Source of the DNA: Urbifossiella sp043733485
Lineage (GTDB): Bacteria; Planctomycetota; Planctomycetia; Gemmatales; Gemmataceae
Reading direction: 5' to 3'
Length of the DNA: 64,000 nt
Assembly (NCBI GenBank): GCA_043733485.1
Contig: JAYTGN010000057.1
Location: 1-64,000, forward strand
A program made the translations under genes and the position numbers. Of this stretch, positions 59,907 through 64,000 are shown piece by piece. The first letter of the stretch is position 1; each line of letters opens with the position of its first letter. The notes under the pieces were generated by a model. The model worked only from the letters and a program-made list of their open reading frames with translations, searched no databases and had not been told where the DNA came from.

Positions 59907-61865
59907 GCGCGTCGGCAAGTCGCAAAGGCCGCCGCCGAGGTACAGGTGGTGCCACAGTTGCGTCGAAGTCACGCCGGTGATTCCCATTTCGAGTCCGGTG
60001 CGGGCGAGGCCGCGGCGCATGGTGCCGATCTTCTGACGGGCCGCCTGCACCGCGTCGTAGTCGAAGTAGCCCGCCTTACGAATCGACTCCGCCGAAAGCA
60101 CCTGATCGATCCAGCCACCGGTTGGCGGGTCGTTCCAGGCATCCATGGGAGCGCGGAACATCTTCTTCCGCCGCCACGCAATGTCCTTGGGCAGCCACTT
60201 CTGAGCCACCATTCGCTCCACGAACTTATCCTTGAACACGCCGCGGAGCTTCCACCGCGGGTGAAGTTTCGCAATGTACCCGATTACGTCCTCGTCGAGG
60301 AAGGCGTATCGCGTCTCGACCGACGAGTTCATGGCCACGCGGTCGCCCTTGGAGGCGAGCAGGTGGCCGGGCAGCATGATGCGGGCACCGAGGTACATCT
60401 GCCGGTTGAACGGATGCCAGCGCTTCATGTCCGGGGAAAGCTCGAGGTCGTCCCAGGGCGAATGGGCGAGGGCGGCTTCCCGAAGGGCCGGCGTGAAGAA
60501 GCGGAGCTTGTTCAGGCTCATCATACCGTAGAGGTCGAGCCAGCCGTTGGGTCCGCCGAGTAGCTTCTGCGTGTACTTGTAGTTGCGAAGCGAGAAGTTG
60601 GGCTGCCCCGTCGCCTTCAGGATCAGCGTGCGCATCATGCCGCCGAAGGGCAGGCTCGGCACCTTGTCCATGAAGCCGATGAGCTTGTTGATCTTGAACC
60701 ACGAGTATCCGCCCAGCCACTCGTCGGCCCCTTCGCCGGTGAGCGCGACCTTGTACCCGTTCTGATGCACCGACCGGGCCAGTTCCAACAGAGCGAGGCA
60801 CGAGGTATCGATGACGGGAATCTCGGCGGCACCGATGAGTTCCGGGTAGCCGACGCGGAGTTCGTCGTGGCCGCTCTTCACGACGATCGGCTTGCAGCCG
60901 AGGTACTTGGCAACCTGCAGCGCCTCGCTCTCCTCGTTCAGACCGTGACCTTGAATCGAGATGGTAAAGGTGGGAATGGGGCGGCCGAGAGCCTTGTTCG
61001 CCATCGCGACGACCAGACTCGAATCGACGCCGCCGGAGAGGTACGAGACCACGGGAACGTCGGCCCGGAGCCGCTTCTCGATCGCCTTGTAAAGCACGTC
61101 GTTGAAGCCGTCGACGACGCGATCGGAGTCTGAACCGTAGTCTTCCTGGCCGCGGTCGGGGTAGGTTGGGTGCCAGTAGGTGTGTTGCCGTTGGGCCTCG
61201 GCGGGGCTGGTGTTGCCGAGCTTGAACTGGAGGTATTTACCGGGGCTGAGGATCGACACGCCTTCGAACACGGTGACGGGGCCGGGCATCGCGAAGAACG
61301 TGAAGACGTGGTTGAGCCCCTGCAGGTCCGCCTTCGGTTCGACGAACCCGGAGGCGAACAGCGCCTTCATTTCGGAGGCGAAGAGCAGCCAATCGGTGTC
61401 GTCGTGGCGGCGAACGGCGTAGAAGAGCGGGCAGATGCCCGAGCGGTCGCGGGCCAGTACGATTTCGTTCGTGCGCTTATCCCACACGCAGATCGCGAAC
61501 TGCCCCTTGAGGTGGTCGAGGAACTTCTCGCGATGGTCTTCCCAGAGGTGCGGGATGAGTTCGGTATCGGTGTGCGTGCGGAAGGTGTGGCCCTTGCCTT
61601 CGAGTTCGCGGCGAGTCTCGGGGTAGTCGAAGAACTCGCCGTTGAAGACGGTCCAGACGTCCTGGGCTTCGTTGCTGATGGGTTGTTTGCCGTCGGCGAG
61701 GCCGACGATGGAGAGCCGCGTGTTGGCGAGTTCGAGGCCGGTGCTGGTGAGGAAGCCGTCTTCGTCCGGGCCGCGGTGCACGATGGCCTTGGCCATGCGT
61801 GCGACGGCCCCGTGCGGCGCCGCCCGCCGTCCTCCGAGATCGATCATTCCTGCAATCCCGCACAT
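59841..61865 (-). CDS. asnB: Asparagine synthase (glutamine-hydrolysing) family amidotransferase
   Basis: 674 residues from ATG 61865, chosen because Met-Cys-Gly-Ile-Ala places the N-terminal nucleophile Cys at position 2. Glutaminase domain: MCGIAGMIDLGG, HRGPDEDGF, NGEFFDYPETRRELEGKGH. Synthetase domain: YLSGGVDSSLVVAMAN (PPi-binding loop) and GEGADEWLGGY. The last 23 residues (about 652-674) follow GGGLCDLP and are translated from the inverted repeat. AsnB-like proteins also amidate other substrates such as peptidoglycan or secondary metabolites, so asparagine synthesis is not certain. Confidence 0.88.
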   Translation of the reverse strand: MCGIAGMIDLGGRRAAPHGAVARMAKAIVHRGPDEDGFLTSTGLELANTRLSIVGLADGKQPISNEAQDVWTVFNGEFFDYPETRRELEGKGHTFRTHTDTELIPHLWEDHREKFLDHLKGQFAICVWDKRTNEIVLARDRSGICPLFYAVRRHDDTDWLLFASEMKALFASGFVEPKADLQGLNHVFTFFAMPGPVTVFEGVSILSPGKYLQFKLGNTSPAEAQRQHTYWHPTYPDRGQEDYGSDSDRVVDGFNDVLYKAIEKRLRADVPVVSYLSGGVDSSLVVAMANKALGRPIPTFTISIQGHGLNEESEALQVAKYLGCKPIVVKSGHDELRVGYPELIGAAEIPVIDTSCLALLELARSVHQNGYKVALTGEGADEWLGGYSWFKINKLIGFMDKVPSLPFGGMMRTLILKATGQPNFSLRNYKYTQKLLGGPNGWLDLYGMMSLNKLRFFTPALREAALAHSPWDDLELSPDMKRWHPFNRQMYLGARIMLPGHLLASKGDRVAMNSSVETRYAFLDEDVIGYIAKLHPRWKLRGVFKDKFVERMVAQKWLPKDIAWRRKKMFRAPMDAWNDPPTGGWIDQVLSAESIRKAGYFDYDAVQAARQKIGTMRRGLARTGLEMGITGVTSTQLWHHLYLGGGLCDLPTRVPSSRFQVPSSERETIVAGVA

Positions 61866-61911
61866 GCAATGAGGCCCCTTGGACAGTGGCAATCACTTAT
61901 CGAACGCATCT

Positions 61912-62322
61912 TCATGCACTCGGAACCGGACAACCTGCATCTGCTGCAAGCTGAACCAGATCAGCGATCACGTCTTGAAGCGTAAGTTCGGAAACACCAC
62001 GCCCAAAATTACCCATCCAGTGCAGAAACGAAGGGAACCAGTCAAAGTCTTGAAGGACCGGCATTGGATCCAACTCTCCGCCGTGGACTCCCGAGATGAC
62101 CCAGTTGAACGTATCTCCGGGTGTAATCTTCTCAATCACATACCAGCTACTCAACAAGTAGAGTTTGTCCTTTTGAGTACCGTGTTTCGTCATCACCCAC
62201 ATTAACTGGCCGAGCCAAGATTCCGGAATCGACTTCTTGTTGGAAGCCAACGTGAACGGAATCGTATCTACTACTGCACATCCCATCACATCGGGATTGT
62301 GGTAGCCGACTATGTGGAGCAT
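61912..62322 (-). CDS. Small protein of unknown function, less GC-rich
   Basis: 136 residues. Aromatic and Trp-rich for its size (SWLGQLMWVMTKHGTQKDKL, DWFPSFLHWMGNFG). No family recognised. Its base composition is closer to 50% GC by eye than the surrounding genes, which suggests recent acquisition. It starts 18 bases before the toxin-like gene ends, in the same direction, so it may be part of the same module. Confidence 0.5.
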   Translation of the reverse strand: MLHIVGYHNPDVMGCAVVDTIPFTLASNKKSIPESWLGQLMWVMTKHGTQKDKLYLLSSWYVIEKITPGDTFNWVISGVHGGELDPMPVLQDFDWFPSFLHWMGNFGRGVSELTLQDVIADLVQLAADAGCPVPSA

Positions 62323-62340
62323 TTCACTTCGCCTTTCACT

Positions 62341-62682
62341 TCACGAACTCGGACGATTCACCCGCAGTAGCAGTCCAGCCAATTCACTCGCTTCCGAGAT
62401 CGCTACGTGGATCCGATCCGCCAACGCATCAGTGTCCGGGTCACGCGAACACACAACAATCCCACCATGATTCGGATCGATTTCATGAAGCCGGATGAAG
62501 TCCCGCCGATTCATCGTCATCACAGCACGTTCGCGGCGGGTCGCTTCGGTCAGAATCTCGGGGTCATCCGTCCCGATATTTGCCAGCCCAGATTCGTGTG
62601 TTGTGAGAACATCGTGTCCGAGTTCGCGGAGCCTCTCCACGGTCGGAAACGGAAAATCCTCGTCGGCGAACAGCAGCGACAT
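62341..62682 (-). CDS. DUF5615 PIN-like toxin
   Basis: 113 residues. The start LLFADEDFPFPTVERLRELG with the acidic Asp-Glu-Asp, then GTDDPEILTEATRRERAVMT and MNRRDFIRLH match the DUF5615 family of PIN-fold ribonuclease-like toxins (acidic active-site residues D/E). It starts 3 bases after the DUF433 stop with AGGAAG upstream, the usual antitoxin-then-toxin order for this pair. Confidence 0.88.
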   Translation of the reverse strand: MSLLFADEDFPFPTVERLRELGHDVLTTHESGLANIGTDDPEILTEATRRERAVMTMNRRDFIRLHEIDPNHGGIVVCSRDPDTDALADRIHVAISEASELAGLLLRVNRPSS

Positions 62683-62685
62683 CGG

Positions 62686-62931
62686 TCAGGCTTCCTCCTG
62701 CTCGCGGATCGCCCGTTCAATCTCGTCGTGATGCTCAGCGTAATACCACCACGCCGCCGAGAGGTCGCCGAGGTTCAACGCAGGATACATCTCCAGGATT
62801 CGGGAATCGGAGACGCCGTCTTTGCGGTAGCCGACGAGAAGCCAGATCGGGATGCGCGTGCTGCGGATTCGCGCATCACCTCCGCACACGCTGGGCGTCT
62901 TCTCAATCGTTTGGTCGATCACTGCGGACAT
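62686..62931 (-). CDS. DUF433 antitoxin
   Basis: 81 residues from ATG 62931 (GGTGGGG 7 bases upstream; a GTG at 62943 is also open). The motif CGGDARIRSTRIPIWLLVGY and the ending SDSRILEMYPALNLGDLSAA match DUF433, which has an HTH-like fold and pairs with DUF5615 PIN-like toxins. It would bind DNA and neutralise the toxin made from the next gene. Confidence 0.88.
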   Translation of the reverse strand: MSAVIDQTIEKTPSVCGGDARIRSTRIPIWLLVGYRKDGVSDSRILEMYPALNLGDLSAAWWYYAEHHDEIERAIREQEEA

Positions 62932-62943
62932 CGTTGACCCCAC

Positions 62944-63753
62944 CTACCCATTCCGCTTCGCGAACTTCCACACCTTGCGCTGCATGAAGAAGCGCACGCT
63001 TCGCGGGAAGAGTCGCCGGAAGAGGCAGACGCCCCACGACACGAAACCCGTCGTCGATTCGGTGCGGTTCCGCATCAGGCCGTTCACCACGACCGCCGCC
63101 ACATCGTCCGAAGGTTGAGCGTGCTCAAAGTCGAGGTAAATTTTCCCCTCGTTCCGCAGCAGGTGCCGGTTCAGGTCGTCGCTCCGAACCAGCGCCGGCA
63201 ACACCAGCAGCACGTCGATTCCAAACCGCTCGAACTCGGATTGCAGCGCTTCGCTCAGTCCGACCAAGGCGTGCTTGCTGGCACTGTGCTCAGACAGCGA
63301 CGGAATGCCCCATCGGCCACAGAGGCTCGCCACGTTCACAATGGCCGGCTGGCTACCTTGCGTCAGGTGCGGCACGCAAAGCCGGATCAGCTCCACCTGG
63401 GCGAAGAAGTTCACTTCCAGAACTTGACGGGCGATTTCCTCCGAAGAGGAACTGAACTCGCCGAAACTGCACACCCCCGCGCTGTTCAGCAGAACGTCCA
63501 ACCCGCCGAACCGCTGGATCACCGCCTCCACCATTTTACTGCGGTCGTCGGCCTTGGTCAGGTCCGCGGGGAAGGTCTCGACCTCGGTTCCCGCGGCCCG
63601 CAGGTCGCTGGCGATTTTGTCGAGCTCATCGGCGGAACGCGACGTCAGGGCGAGTCTTGCGCCGAGTTTCGCGAGCCGCTGGGCGGCCCGTTTGCCGATG
63701 CCCCGCGAGGCTCCGGTGACCAGCACAACCCGACCTCGCACGTCTCGCCGCAT
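62944..63753 (-). CDS. Short-chain dehydrogenase/reductase with His in place of catalytic Tyr
   Basis: 269 residues. NAD(P) site TGASRGIGKRAAQ (13-25), NNAG equivalent NSAG (90-93), catalytic Ser in VASLCGRWG (143) and Lys at 160. In the YxxxK position the sequence is HSASK (His156, codon CAC at 63286-63288), where the family has Tyr. The rest of the fold is normal, including a C-terminal membrane-associating Arg-rich region. The enzyme may be inactive or use a different mechanism. The gene ends one base before the DUF433 region. Confidence 0.85.
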   Translation of the reverse strand: MRRDVRGRVVLVTGASRGIGKRAAQRLAKLGARLALTSRSADELDKIASDLRAAGTEVETFPADLTKADDRSKMVEAVIQRFGGLDVLLNSAGVCSFGEFSSSSEEIARQVLEVNFFAQVELIRLCVPHLTQGSQPAIVNVASLCGRWGIPSLSEHSASKHALVGLSEALQSEFERFGIDVLLVLPALVRSDDLNRHLLRNEGKIYLDFEHAQPSDDVAAVVVNGLMRNRTESTTGFVSWGVCLFRRLFPRSVRFFMQRKVWKFAKRNG

Positions 63754-64000
63754 CGAGCGTTACCTCTCATCGTCCCGGCAGAACCCGAAAATCGAACCGA
63801 TTCGGAGATTCTATTCCAATCGGAGGGGCGAACCAACGTTTCGCACGGAACGGACTTGGGAAGCTCGGCCCGCAACCCGGAACGACCGGAGCAGGGAACG
63901 CAGGTTGCCAATTCCCGGCGTGCCGCTTGCGTGTTCGCCCGCGCCGGATAAACCATATCGCGAAGCCGCAAGCGGCTGACAACCAGGGGCTTCAGTCATG
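63754..64000. other. Right-end non-coding stretch
   Basis: About 247 bases with no supportable gene. It contains a copy of the TCGCGAAGCC repeat at 63958-63977 and runs off the window. Confidence 0.5.
63958..63977. repeat. Copy of the TCGCGAAGCC repeat
   Basis: TCGCGAAGCCGCAAGCGGCT, identical to the right arm of the inverted repeat between rmd and ugd over its length. Internally complementary (AGCCGC...GCGGCT). Confidence 0.7.

Noticed and set aside
63645..63971. A minus-strand open frame overlapping the dehydrogenase start
   Set aside because: It overlaps the SDR gene in another frame, has low-complexity Arg/Ser content and no ribosome binding site of note.

Overview
The window is a gene-dense stretch of high-GC bacterial chromosome, roughly 60-65% G+C by eye. 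It looks like a planctomycete, most likely of the Gemmataceae (Gemmata-like). This is inferred from content: squalene genes of the HpnD/HpnE type, a DUF1573 protein, many exported proteins of unknown function, dispersed palindromic intergenic repeats, Uma2, DUF4258 and DUF433/DUF5615 families, and a Lys-rich small protein and HU-like protein. No phage, plasmid, CRISPR or rRNA sequence was found.

Layout. 1-5.5 kb: a TPR protein cut by the left edge, then metK. 5.6-10.8 kb: a Tat-exported terpenoid-cyclase-fold repeat protein, an exported protein of unknown function, a TauE-type permease, the redox repressor Rex and a DUF1573 protein. 10.9-17.5 kb: a class V aminotransferase, coaD, an M20 peptidase, an unknown protein, trpS and an lptB-type ATPase with an unusual C-terminal tail. 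17.9-20.2 kb: prpB-prpC, two of the methylcitrate-cycle enzymes. 20.25-20.63 kb: a consensus promoter, a structured leader ending in an intrinsic terminator, then tRNA-Ile and tRNA-Ala with no rRNA. 20.9-26.4 kb: a site-2-protease fusion, a nitrilase-family amidase, a PQQ-type propeller and a DUF4258 toxin-antitoxin-like pair whose toxin has an in-frame stop. 26.4-34.1 kb: a HAD phosphatase, an ECF sigma/anti-sigma pair directly upstream of mutL, a Tat-exported intradiol dioxygenase, nth with an enoyl-CoA hydratase homologue, arfB and a CPA2 antiporter. 34.1-38.8 kb: a nested inverted-repeat block, then a flavin-dependent-halogenase-like enzyme, a MarR regulator, a stand-alone E2-type acyltransferase domain, an M20 deacylase and a 51-residue Lys-rich protein. 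38.8-47.3 kb: exported or membrane proteins of unknown function, gmd, rmd and ugd (GDP-deoxyhexose and UDP-glucuronate supply) and a Uma2 nuclease. gmd and rmd are separated by a three-gene insert that includes an ADP-ribosyltransferase-like candidate. 47.4-51.9 kb: nitroreductase, transketolase, an HU-like protein and an exported WD40 protein.

51.9-61.9 kb holds the most striking system. It is a minus-strand cluster containing an FtsX-type permease, an ABC ATPase and an HlyD-type adaptor (a DevBCA-like exporter). The adaptor is fused by start/stop overlaps to hpnD and hpnE (squalene synthesis), and a second FtsX-type permease follows. Upstream is an asparagine-synthetase-type amidotransferase; downstream is a sugar-binding lipoprotein. 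Two copies of one inverted repeat bracket the exporter/squalene block. I read this as a candidate triterpenoid synthesis-and-export unit. 61.9-64 kb: a lower-GC orphan, a DUF433/DUF5615 toxin-antitoxin pair and a short-chain dehydrogenase whose catalytic Tyr is His.

All functions are inferred from motifs read by eye. No database search or folding calculation was run.
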